Part shown: one piece after another, positions 18,624 to 28,192 of the stretch
Position numbering within the stretch: position 1 is the first letter of the stretch
Layout of the letters: every line of letters begins with the position of its first letter
NCBI RefSeq assembly: GCF_009761815.1
Contig: NZ_RWIN01000017.1
Coordinates: 1-64,000, forward strand
DNA length: 64,000 nucleotides
From: Pseudomonas sp. PB120
GTDB taxonomy: Bacteria > Pseudomonadota > Gammaproteobacteria > Pseudomonadales > Pseudomonadaceae
Direction: 5' to 3'
Position numbers and translations under genes: made by a program
The notes under the pieces: model-generated
Databases searched by the model: none
What the model was told of the DNA's origin: nothing
Seen by the model: the letters and a program-made list of their open reading frames with translations, nothing else

Positions 18624-20068
18624 GCAGGGCCTCGGGTTTGGCGGTCGCCGGATTAGGTCTGCTGTTGTCGGCGTGTCAGGTGGTCGGCCCGGATTATCAC
18701 CTGCCGGATGAAGCCGCCGTTAACCGTGAAGACCTGCAGGGCCGCCTGACGGCGAACGGCAAAGATGTCGTTTCCGCGCCGGTCCCGGCGGATTGGTGGC
18801 GTCTGTATCAAGATCCGCGCCTCGACCAGTTGGTTCAGCAGGCCATGGCTTCCAACACGGATTTGCGCGTAGCGGCAGCAAGGATTTCGCGGGCGCGGGC
18901 GCAGGTCGACGAAGCGCAGGCGGCGGGCGGCTGGAGTGGCGGCGTGAAGATGGGCGCCCAGCGTTTGCAGGAGTCCGGTGAAGCGTTCCTGCTGCCGGAG
19001 AAGGTGCCGGTCGCCAACGTCGGCGACATCGGCATTTCCGCGTCGTACCAGTTCGACCTGTTTGGCACGTTGCAACGCGGCATCGAAGCGGCCAAGGCCA
19101 ATGCCGATGCGACCCAGGCAGCGGCGGACACCGCACGCATCACCTTGGTGGCCGACGTCGTCCGGGCGTACACCCAAGTCTGTGCGGCCAACGAAGAGCG
19201 CGAAATCGCGCAGCATTCCCTCGATTTGCAAGCCCAAGGCACCACCTTGATCCAGCGTCTGCGTGACGCCGGACGTGGCGACGAAACCCAGGTCACTCGT
19301 TCGCAAACCCAATTCAAATCCTTGCGCGCCGACATGCCGCGTTATGAGGCCGCGCGGCAGGCCGGGTTGTTCCGGTTGTCGATGTTGCTGGCCAAGCCGG
19401 TGGACCAACTACCGGCCGGCACCGCCACCTGCGCCGAGCTGCCGAAGATTGCGCAACTGTTACCGGTCGGTGACGGCGCCACCTTGCTCAAGCGCCGTCC
19501 CGATGTGCGTCAGGCCGAACGCCAATTGGCGGCCGCGACCGCCGGCATTGGTGTCGCAACCGGCGAGTTGTACCCGGACATCAGCATCGGCGCGACCGTC
19601 GGTACGGTCGGCATTCTGGAAAACCTCGGCAAAGCATCGACCAACCGCTGGGGCTTTGGCCCGCTGCTGACCTGGACCGTGCCGTCCAACGGTTCCCGGG
19701 CACGCATTCGTGAGGCCGAAGCGACGACGCAGGGCACCCTGGCGCATTTCGATGGCGTGGTGCTCAACGCCATCCGCGAAACGCAGACGGGCCTGGCGCA
19801 ATATTCCGCGTTGCTTGAGCGTCGTGATGCACTGGCCGACGCCGAGCAATCGGCGCAATTGGCCGCAGACCAGACTCACCGTTTCTTCCAGGCGGGCCGC
19901 GCGTCGTTCCTGGCGGACCTGCAAGCCACCCGCACCTACACCGACGTCCGGGCGCAACTGGCTTCGGCCAACACCCAGGTAGCCATGAGCCAGATCGATT
20001 TGTTCCTGGCGCTGGGCGGTGGCTGGGAAAGCGGACGAACGCAAGGCACGAACCCCGGCAAACCCTGA
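18620..20068 (+). CDS. NodT/OprM-family outer-membrane efflux lipoprotein
   Basis: The product has 482 residues with a normal lipoprotein signal (GLAVAGLGLLLSAC, Cys at about 19), VVGPDYHLP, and two OEP repeats with the KRRPDVRQAERQLAAATAGIGVATGELYPDI segment between them. It is the last gene of the MarR-FUSC operon and provides the exit channel. Unlike the channel gene at 9269, its N-terminus has the usual length. Confidence 0.9.
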   Translation: MSRASGLAVAGLGLLLSACQVVGPDYHLPDEAAVNREDLQGRLTANGKDVVSAPVPADWWRLYQDPRLDQLVQQAMASNTDLRVAAARISRARAQVDEAQAAGGWSGGVKMGAQRLQESGEAFLLPEKVPVANVGDIGISASYQFDLFGTLQRGIEAAKANADATQAAADTARITLVADVVRAYTQVCAANEEREIAQHSLDLQAQGTTLIQRLRDAGRGDETQVTRSQTQFKSLRADMPRYEAARQAGLFRLSMLLAKPVDQLPAGTATCAELPKIAQLLPVGDGATLLKRRPDVRQAERQLAAATAGIGVATGELYPDISIGATVGTVGILENLGKASTNRWGFGPLLTWTVPSNGSRARIREAEATTQGTLAHFDGVVLNAIRETQTGLAQYSALLERRDALADAEQSAQLAADQTHRFFQAGRASFLADLQATRTYTDVRAQLASANTQVAMSQIDLFLALGGGWESGRTQGTNPGKP

Positions 20069-20150
20069 GGCCGTTGCTATGCTTTGACTTGATGAGGTTG
20101 CGCGTCGATCTCGTCAATCAAGGCATGCGTTGGTCATGGGGATTCCAATA

Positions 20151-20786
20151 ATGAAAAACCCTTATGCTCCTGGCTTCTGGTGCGCTATTGCAGCATTGGT
20201 CTTGCTGTCGGCCACCTATTTCTACGGCATCATGCTGGCTAACCAGATCGACAAGGCTCTGGTATTCCTCGACAGTGCGTCCGCGTTGATTGCCGTGATG
20301 GCCATCGTCGTGGTCGCCTGGGCTTCATTCCAGGGCCAGCGCATCAAAAAAAGACAGCTCGAACAGGGCAAGACCCTGGTCCTGATCTGGGACACCAAGG
20401 TCGCGCTGCGTCGTGTCGAAACGGTGTTCGATCGGTATTTCTGGGGCAGCTACTGGCAACCGGGGCGCACGTTTCAGGAGGTCATGGGCGAACTCACCGG
20501 CACCCCGCTGGAAAAAAGCCTCGAGACCTTGAAAAAACAATGCCTGGCGCTGGACAAGCAAGTGTCCGACGACGGATGGCACTGGCTCAACAACGCTCGA
20601 GAACTCTCCGATGTCGCCACCGCCATGGCCCGCGAACGGTATCAACTGGACGTCTGCGACCCGCGCGCGGAGGTGACGGGCGGGGCGGTGATCAATCGGG
20701 ATTTCGAAGTGCTGGTGTATACGTGGACGGCGCGGCTCAAAAGCTTTGACCATCAGCTGGATGAGATTGAAGTCCAGTATTCCTGA
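20151..20786 (+). CDS. Inner-membrane protein of unknown function
   Basis: The product has 211 residues. Two membrane helices near the N-terminus (FWCAIAALVLLSATYFYGIML and ALIAVMAIVVVAWASF) are followed by a basic stretch (QGQRIKKRQ) and a cytoplasmic domain of about 150 residues with Trp-rich and charged helices. I chose ATG 20151 because GGGGA lies 9 bases before it; ATG 20136 is also possible. I recognise no family. A strong hairpin lies downstream. Confidence 0.7.
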   Translation: MKNPYAPGFWCAIAALVLLSATYFYGIMLANQIDKALVFLDSASALIAVMAIVVVAWASFQGQRIKKRQLEQGKTLVLIWDTKVALRRVETVFDRYFWGSYWQPGRTFQEVMGELTGTPLEKSLETLKKQCLALDKQVSDDGWHWLNNARELSDVATAMARERYQLDVCDPRAEVTGGAVINRDFEVLVYTWTARLKSFDHQLDEIEVQYS

Positions 20787-20807
20787 GCGTGTGTTGTCAG
20801 ATCTGAC

Positions 20808-20878
20808 GCCTTCGCGGGCAAGCCATGCTCCTACAGGGATCTCGTGATTCTGTAGGAGCATGGCTTGCCCGCGAAGGC
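20808..20878. repeat. Perfect 29-bp inverted repeat (REPIN variant)
   Basis: The arms at 20808-20836 and 20850-20878 are exact reverse complements, starting GCCTTCGCGGGCAAGC and ending CATGCTCCTACAG, with a 13-base loop. This REP subtype (GCAAGCCATGCTCC) differs from the others in the window. It could act as a transcript-end stabiliser for the gene ending at 20786. Confidence 0.85.
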
Positions 20879-21069
20879 GATTTCGTACCCGCCGAAACTC
20901 TCAACCCCCGCGCACAGTCCATAGACACTCTTTAACCTTTAATCATTGGGTCGCCCGGTGCGCCTGATGCTAATCTCCATCGCACTTTCAACGCAGTCGT
21001 GACCGTAACCCGTCATGGGTTCAGGGAAGACGACCACACTTCAAACAACGGACATTGATCGGGTCATTC

Positions 21070-22575
21070 ATGAATAAATCAGCAGGCGTGCTTCTTGGAA
21101 TTGTCGTTGCCATCGGTGCAATCAGCGCCGGCGGTGCCTGGTTCACCGGCACCAAAATCGAAGGGGTGCTGAACACCTCGATCGCCGACGCCAACAAAGA
21201 ATTGCAAGCCGCGCTGGTCGGTTCCCACGGCACTGCGGTGCTGGAGCTGGTCTCGCTGGAGCGCCACGTGTTCAGCAGCACCGCGCACTATCGCCTCAAG
21301 GGTGAAGGCGAGATGTTCGGTGAGTCGCCAGTCGAATTGCTCTTCGTCGATCACATCGAGCACGGCCCGCTGCCTTTTTCGCGCCTGACGTCGCTGAAGT
21401 TGCTGCCAGTCATGGCCACCAGTCATTACGAGCTGGAAAAGACCCCGCTCACCGAAAAATGGTTCGCCGCCGCCAAAGGCAAATCGCCGCTCACTGGCGT
21501 GGTCAACATCGGCTACGACAACGCCACCAACGGCACCCTCGAATTGCTGCCGCTGGACGTGGCGCTGGATGAAAAGTCCAACCTGAAGTTTTCCGGTCTG
21601 AACCTCGACATCGCTGCCAATGCGCAGGCGCAGAAGGTCAAGGCCAACGGTTATATGGACAGCCTGACCCTGAGCACCGTGGCTGAAGACCAGACACCGG
21701 TCAAAGTCGAACTCAGCGGTCTGACCGTGGCCAGCAACCTGGTAAAAAGTACGTACGGTTACTACACCGGCGAAAACACGCTCGAGCTGACTGACAGCAA
21801 AACCACCTTCGGTCCCAAGCAATCGGTCCTGGGTCTGAAGAAGTTCGAAATGAAGAACCAGACCGAAGAGTCGGGCACCAGCGCTTCAGGGCGTGCCGAT
21901 TACAAGGTTGCTGAAGTGTCGTTGAACGGCAAGACGGTCGGCTCTGCGCAGTTGGCCATGAGCCTGAAAAACCTCGACATCCCGTCCACAATGTCGTTGA
22001 TGCAGATTTACCAGACCAAACTGCAACCGTACGAAAAAGCCGCCGCCGAAGCGACCGCAGCGGGGCAACCGGCACCTGAGTTGGTGCTGACCCCGGAAGA
22101 AGAGGCGCAGGTGAAAGCCGGTCTGGAAAAACTGCTGGCCGCCGGCCCGCAAGTGGCGCTGGAAAACCTGTCGTTCAACACCGCCAACGGTGAAAGCCGT
22201 GCCAACCTGGTGCTGGACCTGACCAAACCGAAGTCCATGGACCTGCCGCTCGACCAATTGATCAGACAGCTGATCGCCCTGCTGGATGTCAATGTGCAAG
22301 TTTCCAAGCCGATGCTCGTTGACGTATTCACCCTGCAAAGCCAGATCGACGGCCAAACCGACGCCAAGCTCATCGCCGACCAGGCAACAGCAACGGCGGA
22401 CATGTTCGGCAGCATGGCGGTCGGTACGCAGTTCGCCAAACTGGACGGCAACAACATCGTCACCAAATTGCATTACGCCAACAATCAGGTGGAATTCAAC
22501 GGCCAGAAAATGACCGTCGAAGAGTTTGTCGGCTTTGTGATGAGCAAGCTCGGTGGCGCCGGTCCCGTTGAGTAA
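21070..22575 (+). CDS. YdgA-family (DUF945) exported protein
   Basis: The product has 501 residues: an N-terminal signal anchor (AGVLLGIVVAIGAISAGGAWF) followed by a long beta-rich periplasmic part with the DUF945 pattern TGTKIEGVLNTSIADANKEL, HIEHGPLPFSRL and a C-terminal QVEFNGQKMTVEEFV. ATG 21070 (MNKSAGV) is preferred over the in-frame codon 15 bases upstream. The family's molecular function is unclear; it sits monocistronic between a REPIN and the convergent reductase gene. Confidence 0.85.
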   Translation: MNKSAGVLLGIVVAIGAISAGGAWFTGTKIEGVLNTSIADANKELQAALVGSHGTAVLELVSLERHVFSSTAHYRLKGEGEMFGESPVELLFVDHIEHGPLPFSRLTSLKLLPVMATSHYELEKTPLTEKWFAAAKGKSPLTGVVNIGYDNATNGTLELLPLDVALDEKSNLKFSGLNLDIAANAQAQKVKANGYMDSLTLSTVAEDQTPVKVELSGLTVASNLVKSTYGYYTGENTLELTDSKTTFGPKQSVLGLKKFEMKNQTEESGTSASGRADYKVAEVSLNGKTVGSAQLAMSLKNLDIPSTMSLMQIYQTKLQPYEKAAAEATAAGQPAPELVLTPEEEAQVKAGLEKLLAAGPQVALENLSFNTANGESRANLVLDLTKPKSMDLPLDQLIRQLIALLDVNVQVSKPMLVDVFTLQSQIDGQTDAKLIADQATATADMFGSMAVGTQFAKLDGNNIVTKLHYANNQVEFNGQKMTVEEFVGFVMSKLGGAGPVE

Positions 22576-22578
22576 CGC

Positions 22579-24108
22579 CTAAAGGTCCCGGATCAGCCGC
22601 CACGCCTCGTCCACCGGCAGCGGCTGCTTCATTCGTTCGGCCAGCATCGCCATCGCCCGCTCTTCATCGCAGGCGATGGCGGCTGCGACCACGCCGTTCC
22701 TGCCGAACAGGCCAATAAAGGGCGGATGGTCCGGATTGCCTTTGAACTCGACCTCGTCCCAGGCTTCGGCATGGCCAAGGTAATCGTAGTTTTTGCCGAA
22801 GTGCCAAGTCCAAAAATACGGCACGTCCAGGTAATGCTCGTCACCGCCCACCATGTTCGCCGCTGCAATGCGTGCGTGTTGCTGCGCAAGGCGCCAGTGT
22901 TCGATCCGTTGTGGTTGTCCGTTGAGCGGGAAGGTCGCGATATCGCCAGCCGCCCACAGCCCTTCGGTGACACGCAGCCCGCCGTCGACTTTCAATGAAT
23001 GGTCTTTTTCCATGGGCAGCCCGGCACACGGTTCTGTCGCAGGGCTGACACCAATGCCGACCAACACCAGGTCTGCTGGCAACCGCTGGCCGTTTTTCAG
23101 TTTCACGGCTTCAACCTTGTCCGTCCCTTCGATCTGCGCGGCTTCGCTGTCGGTGATAAACACCACGCCGTGGGCCACGTGGCGGGCAAGAATTGCTTTA
23201 CCGACCGCGTCACCGAATTGCTTGGCGAAGGGCACCGCGTGCCGGGCCAGGACAGTGACTTCCAGGCCGTATTCGCGCAGGGCGGCGGCGGATTCCATCG
23301 CAATAAAGCTGTCGCCAATGATCACGGCCCGTTGCCCCGGTTGGGCGGCGTTAAGGATGCGTTGTGCCTGGTCTTTCGAACGCAGCAAGAACACTTGGGG
23401 CAGATCGGCGCCGGGCACATCGAGACGGTTGGGTGTGCCGCCCGTGGCGATCAACGCCGCGTCATAGGTCAACCTCTGGCCGTCCTTGAGCTGCACGGTC
23501 CGGTTCTGTGCATCCAGGCTTTGCACTTCAGCGTTTATTCGTTCGATTCGCTGTTCGCGATAAAAGCTTTCATCGCGCAGCGGCGGAACTTCTTCTGGCG
23601 GCATCTCACCGGCAATCACGAATTTGCTCAGCACGGTGCGGTCGTAGCCCGCGTCAGATTCACGGTCGATTAGCAGCACGCGGCCGCCGAAACCCTTTTC
23701 ACGTAATGCCGCCGCACCGGCCGTGCCTGCGGCACCGGCGCCGATAATCACAAACGTGCGCTCATCATCGGCGGGCGGGGTGTGAGGGTCCGGCAGTGGA
23801 TGCTCGTCGACCCAGACCTCGTCATCGCGCACTTCCAGAGGGTAGCGCTTGAGGCTGTCCAGAGACGGCGGCTCACAGAGCGCGCCATCCTCGATCCGGT
23901 ACGCTGCCTTGTGCCACGGGCAAATCAGGCGGCCGTGGCACAGCGCCCCTTCGGCCAGCGGCGCCCCGGCGTGCGGGCATTCACCCTGATAGGCGCGCAA
24001 TTGATCGCCGACCCGCAGCAAGAGAATTTTGGTGTCCGCGATCCGTACTTCCAGGCCTCGGTCTTCGGGCACATCGGCGAAACGGGCAACCCGATGCAGT
24101 GCCATCAT
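22579..24108 (-). CDS. Rieske [2Fe-2S]-FAD pyridine nucleotide-disulfide-type oxidoreductase (AIFM3-like)
   Basis: The product has about 509 residues. An N-terminal Rieske domain (about 1-105) carries C-x-H and C-x-x-H ligands in CPHAGAPL and CPWHKAAY. It is followed by a FAD domain (VIIGAGAAGTAGAAALREKG), an NAD-binding domain (AVIIGDSFIAMESAAALREYG) and the FAD-contact AAGDIATFP. The C-terminal reductase dimerisation domain follows. ATG 24108 or 24105 follows GGGAGAG. The fusion of a Rieske ferredoxin to its reductase suggests electron transfer from NAD(P)H. The terminal acceptor is unknown because no oxygenase gene is adjacent. Confidence 0.88.
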   Translation of the reverse strand: MMALHRVARFADVPEDRGLEVRIADTKILLLRVGDQLRAYQGECPHAGAPLAEGALCHGRLICPWHKAAYRIEDGALCEPPSLDSLKRYPLEVRDDEVWVDEHPLPDPHTPPADDERTFVIIGAGAAGTAGAAALREKGFGGRVLLIDRESDAGYDRTVLSKFVIAGEMPPEEVPPLRDESFYREQRIERINAEVQSLDAQNRTVQLKDGQRLTYDAALIATGGTPNRLDVPGADLPQVFLLRSKDQAQRILNAAQPGQRAVIIGDSFIAMESAAALREYGLEVTVLARHAVPFAKQFGDAVGKAILARHVAHGVVFITDSEAAQIEGTDKVEAVKLKNGQRLPADLVLVGIGVSPATEPCAGLPMEKDHSLKVDGGLRVTEGLWAAGDIATFPLNGQPQRIEHWRLAQQHARIAAANMVGGDEHYLDVPYFWTWHFGKNYDYLGHAEAWDEVEFKGNPDHPPFIGLFGRNGVVAAAIACDEERAMAMLAERMKQPLPVDEAWRLIRDL

Positions 24109-24244
24109 CACTCTCCCGGCAGGCATTTCACTTAAGAGTTTGGCCCTTGAACCGAGGTTCCGCCAAATCCCGCTGCCATGGCGCGAACGGTCCAGCTATA
24201 GTTTGCACGCCGACCACGGCCCCACCCGCAAAAGGTGTTCCGGT

Positions 24245-24805
24245 ATGACCCGATTGACCTCTCTGAACCCTTGGCTGGCGGCTATTGCTGTCGCCCTATG
24301 CGTGCAAATGCCCGCGCAGGCCCAGGAGCGTTTCACCCTGAACATCCCAGGTGTCACGGATGACCGACTGTTCACGTCGGCTGCGGCCAGCGATGCACCG
24401 GGGTGCGGCGGCCACAATGCATCGCCGGCACTGAACTGGAACGCGGGCCCGCCAGGCACACTCAGCTACGCCATCGTGATGCACGACCCGGACGGCCAGA
24501 AAGGCCAGGGCGTCGACCACTGGGTGCATTACGGAATCAAGCCTGCCACTCACCAGATCCCGGCCGGTGTCGGCGCCAAACCGGGTGTTGAAGGCTTGGG
24601 CGGGACCAACAGCAAAGGCACCACGACCTATGTCGGGCCTTGCCCACCAGTCGGCGACAGCGCGCATCACTACATCATCCAGCTATACGCCCTGGACCTG
24701 GCACCGGATGCCTTGCCGGCCGGCCTGACCCGTGCGCAGTTGCTGGAAAAGATCAAAGGCCATGTGCTGAAAAACAGCAGCGTGGTGCGGCGTTATCACC
24801 GCTGA
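24245..24805 (+). CDS. YbhB/YbcL family (PEBP/Raf-kinase-inhibitor-like) exported protein
   Basis: The product has 186 residues with a signal peptide cleaved after MPAQA. The PEBP fold is shown by SPALNWNAGPPGTLSYAIVMHDPDG, DHWVHYGI, GYVGPCPP-like TTYVGPCPP and HHYIIQLYALD. ATG 24245 follows AAGGTG. These proteins bind small anionic or phospholipid-like ligands; the bacterial role is not established. Confidence 0.88.
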   Translation: MTRLTSLNPWLAAIAVALCVQMPAQAQERFTLNIPGVTDDRLFTSAAASDAPGCGGHNASPALNWNAGPPGTLSYAIVMHDPDGQKGQGVDHWVHYGIKPATHQIPAGVGAKPGVEGLGGTNSKGTTTYVGPCPPVGDSAHHYIIQLYALDLAPDALPAGLTRAQLLEKIKGHVLKNSSVVRRYHR

Positions 24806-24892
24806 ACATTTTTTCGGGTGATTTAACCCGAACCGGGTGGGCTGCCCGTCTCAGAGGATGAATGGAACAATTTCCTCCTGAGGTCAGCCCCC

Positions 24893-26584
24893 ATGTCCCT
24901 CCCTCTGCATGTCCTCCGCCCGGCCGCCCAGGGTTTCGCCGCCGGGTTGCTGCTGGCTGTTGCCGGTTGCGGTGTTTCGTCCAGTCCTGATGCCGCTTCG
25001 GTTCCAGCACCGGCACCGGCACAAGGCGCTTTGGTGCGCAGTGAAGCGATCAAGGCGGACACCTCGATGGCCAAGCGCAGTGTGCTTGCGGCACCCATCG
25101 CGGGTTTTGCGCCTGAATCTTCCCCGCCGGGTTATCAGGATGAGCAGCGCGAACAGTATCAATCGCTGGCAGATAACCCGATTCACAGCGTGGCCGAATC
25201 GCCGGTGTCGACCTTCAGTGCCGATGTCGACACGGGCGCGTACGCCAATGTTCGCCGCCTGCTCAATCAAGGTAGCCTGCCGCCCGAAGGCGCGGTGCGG
25301 TTGGAAGAGATGGTCAATTACTTCCCCTACGATTACGCGTTGCCGACCGATGGCTCGCCCTTCGGCGTGACTACAGAACTGGCGACTTCACCGTGGAATC
25401 CACATACCCGACTGCTGCGCATCGGCATCAAGGCCTCCGATCGGGCGGTGGCGGAACTGACCCCGGCGAACCTGGTGTTTCTGGTCGACGTGTCCGGCTC
25501 GATGGATCGTCGCGAAGGGTTACCGCTGGTTAAAAGCACCCTGAAATTGCTGGTCGATCAATTGCGCGAGCAGGACCGGGTTTCGCTGGTCGTCTACGCC
25601 GGCGAATCCCGCGTGGTGCTGGAGCCGACGTCCGGGCGTGAAAAAGCGAAAATTCGTACGGCCATCGATCAGCTTTCCGCGGGAGGTTCCACCGCCGGGG
25701 CGTCAGGCATCGATCTGGCGTACCAGATGGCGCAACAGGCCTTTATCCCCAAAGGTATCAACCGCATCCTCCTGGCCACCGATGGCGATTTCAATGTCGG
25801 CATCAGTGACTTCGACAGCCTCAAACAAATGGCTGTGGATAAACGCAAGACCGGCGTGTCCCTGACCACCCTGGGTTTTGGTGTGGATAACTACAATGAA
25901 CACCTGATGGAACAACTGGCCGACGCCGGCGATGGCAACTACGCCTACATCGACAATTTGCGCGAAGCGCACAAGGTGCTGGTGGATCAACTCGGCTCTA
26001 CGCTTGCGGTGGTGGCGAAAAACGTGAAGCTGCAGGTGGAGTTCAACCCGGCGCAGGTGAGCGAGTACCGGTTGTTGGGGTATGAGAATCGCGTCTTGAA
26101 GCGTGAGGATTTCAGCAACGACAAAGTCGATGCCGGTGAAATCGGTGCAGGACACACGGTCACCGCGTTGTACGAAATTGTGCCGAAGGGCGAGAAGGGT
26201 TGGTTGGAGCCGCTGCGTTATGGCAACGCCGAGTCGGCTGTATTTGCCAAATCAGGAGAACTGGCGATGCTGCGCGTGCGATATCAACTTCCGGAAGGTG
26301 GGAATAGTCGCTTGATCGAACGGCCCATCGTGGTGGGTTCGGAAGGGCGCGCCAGTGACGACCTGAGATTTGCGGCAGCCGTGGCAGCGTTTTCCCAGCA
26401 ACTAAAGGACGGGCGTTACACCGGCGATTTCAGCCTGAAGGACACCGAGGCCTTGGCGCGCGGCGCACGAGGCGATGATAAATTCGGCCTGCGCGCAGAG
26501 TTCGTGCAGTTGGTGGAGCTGGCGCAAAGTCTGCGCACCACCACCACGGCGTCGAACAACGAACCGGTCAGAGGCTTCAACTGA
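24893..26584 (+). CDS. vWA-domain lipoprotein (YfbK-like, DUF3520 C-terminus)
   Basis: The product has 563 residues with a lipobox LAVAGC (Cys at about residue 24). A YfbK-type N-domain (STFSADVDTGAYANVRRLLNQGSLPP, VRLEEMVNYFPYDY) precedes the von Willebrand A domain with MIDAS motif DVSGSMD and later TDGDFNVG. A C-terminal DUF3520 region follows (AVFAKSGELAMLRVRYQLPEG). It is followed one base later by an ECF sigma gene and then an anti-sigma-like gene, so it may be an envelope protein tied to that sigma system. Confidence 0.87.
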   Translation: MSLPLHVLRPAAQGFAAGLLLAVAGCGVSSSPDAASVPAPAPAQGALVRSEAIKADTSMAKRSVLAAPIAGFAPESSPPGYQDEQREQYQSLADNPIHSVAESPVSTFSADVDTGAYANVRRLLNQGSLPPEGAVRLEEMVNYFPYDYALPTDGSPFGVTTELATSPWNPHTRLLRIGIKASDRAVAELTPANLVFLVDVSGSMDRREGLPLVKSTLKLLVDQLREQDRVSLVVYAGESRVVLEPTSGREKAKIRTAIDQLSAGGSTAGASGIDLAYQMAQQAFIPKGINRILLATDGDFNVGISDFDSLKQMAVDKRKTGVSLTTLGFGVDNYNEHLMEQLADAGDGNYAYIDNLREAHKVLVDQLGSTLAVVAKNVKLQVEFNPAQVSEYRLLGYENRVLKREDFSNDKVDAGEIGAGHTVTALYEIVPKGEKGWLEPLRYGNAESAVFAKSGELAMLRVRYQLPEGGNSRLIERPIVVGSEGRASDDLRFAAAVAAFSQQLKDGRYTGDFSLKDTEALARGARGDDKFGLRAEFVQLVELAQSLRTTTTASNNEPVRGFN

Positions 26585-26585
26585 T

Positions 26586-27152
26586 ATGTCGGCTCCCGAA
26601 TCGAGCGACGAATCGCTGCTGGCCCGTTATCGCGCAGGCGACGGGCCGGCGTTCGAAATCTTGTACGCGCGTCATCGCCAAGGGCTTTATCGGTTCCTGC
26701 TCGGCCTCAGCGGCAAATCCGAACTGGCCGAAGAGGTTTACCAGGACACGTGGCTGAGCCTGATCCGCAGCACCAGTCAGCCACAAGGTCGGGCGAATTT
26801 TCGTACCTGGCTTTACCAGATAGCCCGCAATCGATTGATCGATCATTGGCGCAAACACGGAATCCACAACCCCTTGCACGACAGCTACGACGAACAGACC
26901 CACGCGCCGGTCGATGACGCCGCCGATCCCGAACAACTGCTGAGCCTGAGCCGCGACAACCAGCGGCTCGAGTCCGCGCTGCAAACCCTGCCCGCCGACC
27001 AGCGCGAAGTATTCCTGCTGCGCGCCCACGGCGACCTCGATTTTCCACAGATAGCGGCCCTCACCGAAACACCGTTGGAAACCGTCAAAAGCCGCTTGCG
27101 CTACGCCCAGCAAAAACTGCGTCGGCTGCTGGCCGAGGAGGTACTGACATGA
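26586..27152 (+). CDS. ECF sigma-70 factor
   Basis: The product has 188 residues with regions sigma2 (FEILYARHRQGLYRFLLGLSG, AEEVYQDTWLSLIR, FRTWLYQIARNRLIDHWRK) and sigma4 (LPADQREVFLLRAHGDLDFPQIAALTETPLETVKSRLRYA). ATG 26586 is just after the vWA stop. The four-base overlap with the next gene implies coupled synthesis with its likely anti-sigma partner. The signal and regulon are unknown. Confidence 0.92.
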   Translation: MSAPESSDESLLARYRAGDGPAFEILYARHRQGLYRFLLGLSGKSELAEEVYQDTWLSLIRSTSQPQGRANFRTWLYQIARNRLIDHWRKHGIHNPLHDSYDEQTHAPVDDAADPEQLLSLSRDNQRLESALQTLPADQREVFLLRAHGDLDFPQIAALTETPLETVKSRLRYAQQKLRRLLAEEVLT

Positions 27153-27751
27153 CTGACGCCCGCAAAACATCCGACGACGAAGTGCTCCAGCATTTCCGCG
27201 AGCATTCGACCAGCGAACCGCCGGCCCATCTTGATGCGTTCATTCTGGCTGCCGCACAGCGTGAAGTGCCGGCACCGAAACCGAACCTGTGGCAACGCTG
27301 GGTTCAGGCTTGCCAGAAACCTCGTTGGCAAGTGGCGTTCGCCAGCCTGGTGGGCGTCGCGCTGATGCTGGCACTGGTGCAGCGTACGCCGGAGCCCGCG
27401 TCGAGTTACGACTTCGCGCCCAAAGCGTCCGCCCCCATGGCCAAAAAAGAGGCTGCGCGAGAACCATCCTCGGTGGCGGGCTCGCTCGCAGCTCCAGCGC
27501 CAGCCGCACCGATGGCGGATTTTGCTGCGCCTGCGCAAAGCGAATCGATTCGCGCCGAGATGGCAGACGAAGCTAAGGTCAGCAAGCGGATGGCTGCTCA
27601 AGTGAAAACCCTTGATGAGCAATTACTTGAAGTATTGCGCCTGCAAAGCGCTGGTCAGACACACGCGGCCGACGACTTGCTGGCGACATTGCACAAACGC
27701 TTTCCCAAGGAAAACCTCACCGCCCGACTCGAGGAATTGAAGAAAAAATAA
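27149..27751 (+). CDS. Probable anti-sigma-like single-pass membrane protein
   Basis: The product has 200 residues. The cytoplasmic N-terminus (about 1-65) includes EVLQHFREHSTSEPPAHLDAFILAAAQRE, followed by one membrane helix (WQVAFASLVGVALMLAL), a Pro/Ala-rich linker and a periplasmic helical tail. The layout and the position after an ECF sigma gene fit an anti-sigma factor, but no clear zinc-binding HxxxCxxC motif is seen. GGAGG lies 7 bases before the ATG. Confidence 0.7.
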   Translation: MTDARKTSDDEVLQHFREHSTSEPPAHLDAFILAAAQREVPAPKPNLWQRWVQACQKPRWQVAFASLVGVALMLALVQRTPEPASSYDFAPKASAPMAKKEAAREPSSVAGSLAAPAPAAPMADFAAPAQSESIRAEMADEAKVSKRMAAQVKTLDEQLLEVLRLQSAGQTHAADDLLATLHKRFPKENLTARLEELKKK

Positions 27752-27831
27752 GCACAAACCGCTTCGGCAATTTGGCAACGACCCCTGAAAGCGCGCACTA
27801 TCTGGGTATAGCCGATGCGTTGGAGGATGCC

Positions 27832-28038
27832 GTGGCAAAAAAAATCGACCGCATCGCCCAAATGCTCAACTGCCCGGTCAAGGGCGAGGAACTGCGGCGA
27901 GCAGTGACGGAGAGTCGTAAGGAGTTTCTTCTGGCGCAGGAGAAAGAAGCGGCGCTTGAGGAAGACGTTCTCGACGATGAAGCGTTCGAGGACGACGAGG
28001 ATGATGAGTACGACGAGTTTGATTGGACGACTGAGTAA
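27832..28038 (+). CDS. Small acidic-tailed protein of unknown function
   Basis: The product has 68 residues. GTG 27832 ([10 protein letters not shown]) behind TTGGAGG is favoured over the upstream in-frame TTG at 27772. The N-terminal half is helical and basic; the C-terminal 30 residues are almost all Asp/Glu ([16 protein letters not shown]). I do not recognise the family. A rho-independent terminator overlaps its stop. Confidence 0.65.
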   Translation: MAKKIDRIAQMLNCPVKGEELRRAVTESRKEFLLAQEKEAALEEDVLDDEAFEDDEDDEYDEFDWTTE

Positions 28039-28062
28039 AAAAACCGCTTCGGCGGTTTTTTT
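28037..28062 (+). terminator. Rho-independent terminator
   Basis: AAAAAAACCGC-TTCG-GCGGTTTTTTT is a short, very stable hairpin with a T-run directly after the small acidic gene. The A-run on the other side would let it work in both directions. Confidence 0.9.
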
Positions 28063-28192
28063 ATTCGCATTTTCCGAAAACTGTCCCTTCATTTTGCGTA
28101 TAGAAAAACGAACAAATGTGTTCAGTATTCCATTCATCGGTCGATACAGCTCGTGCCAATCAACAATAATGCCTTGTTGGACACGACCCGTT

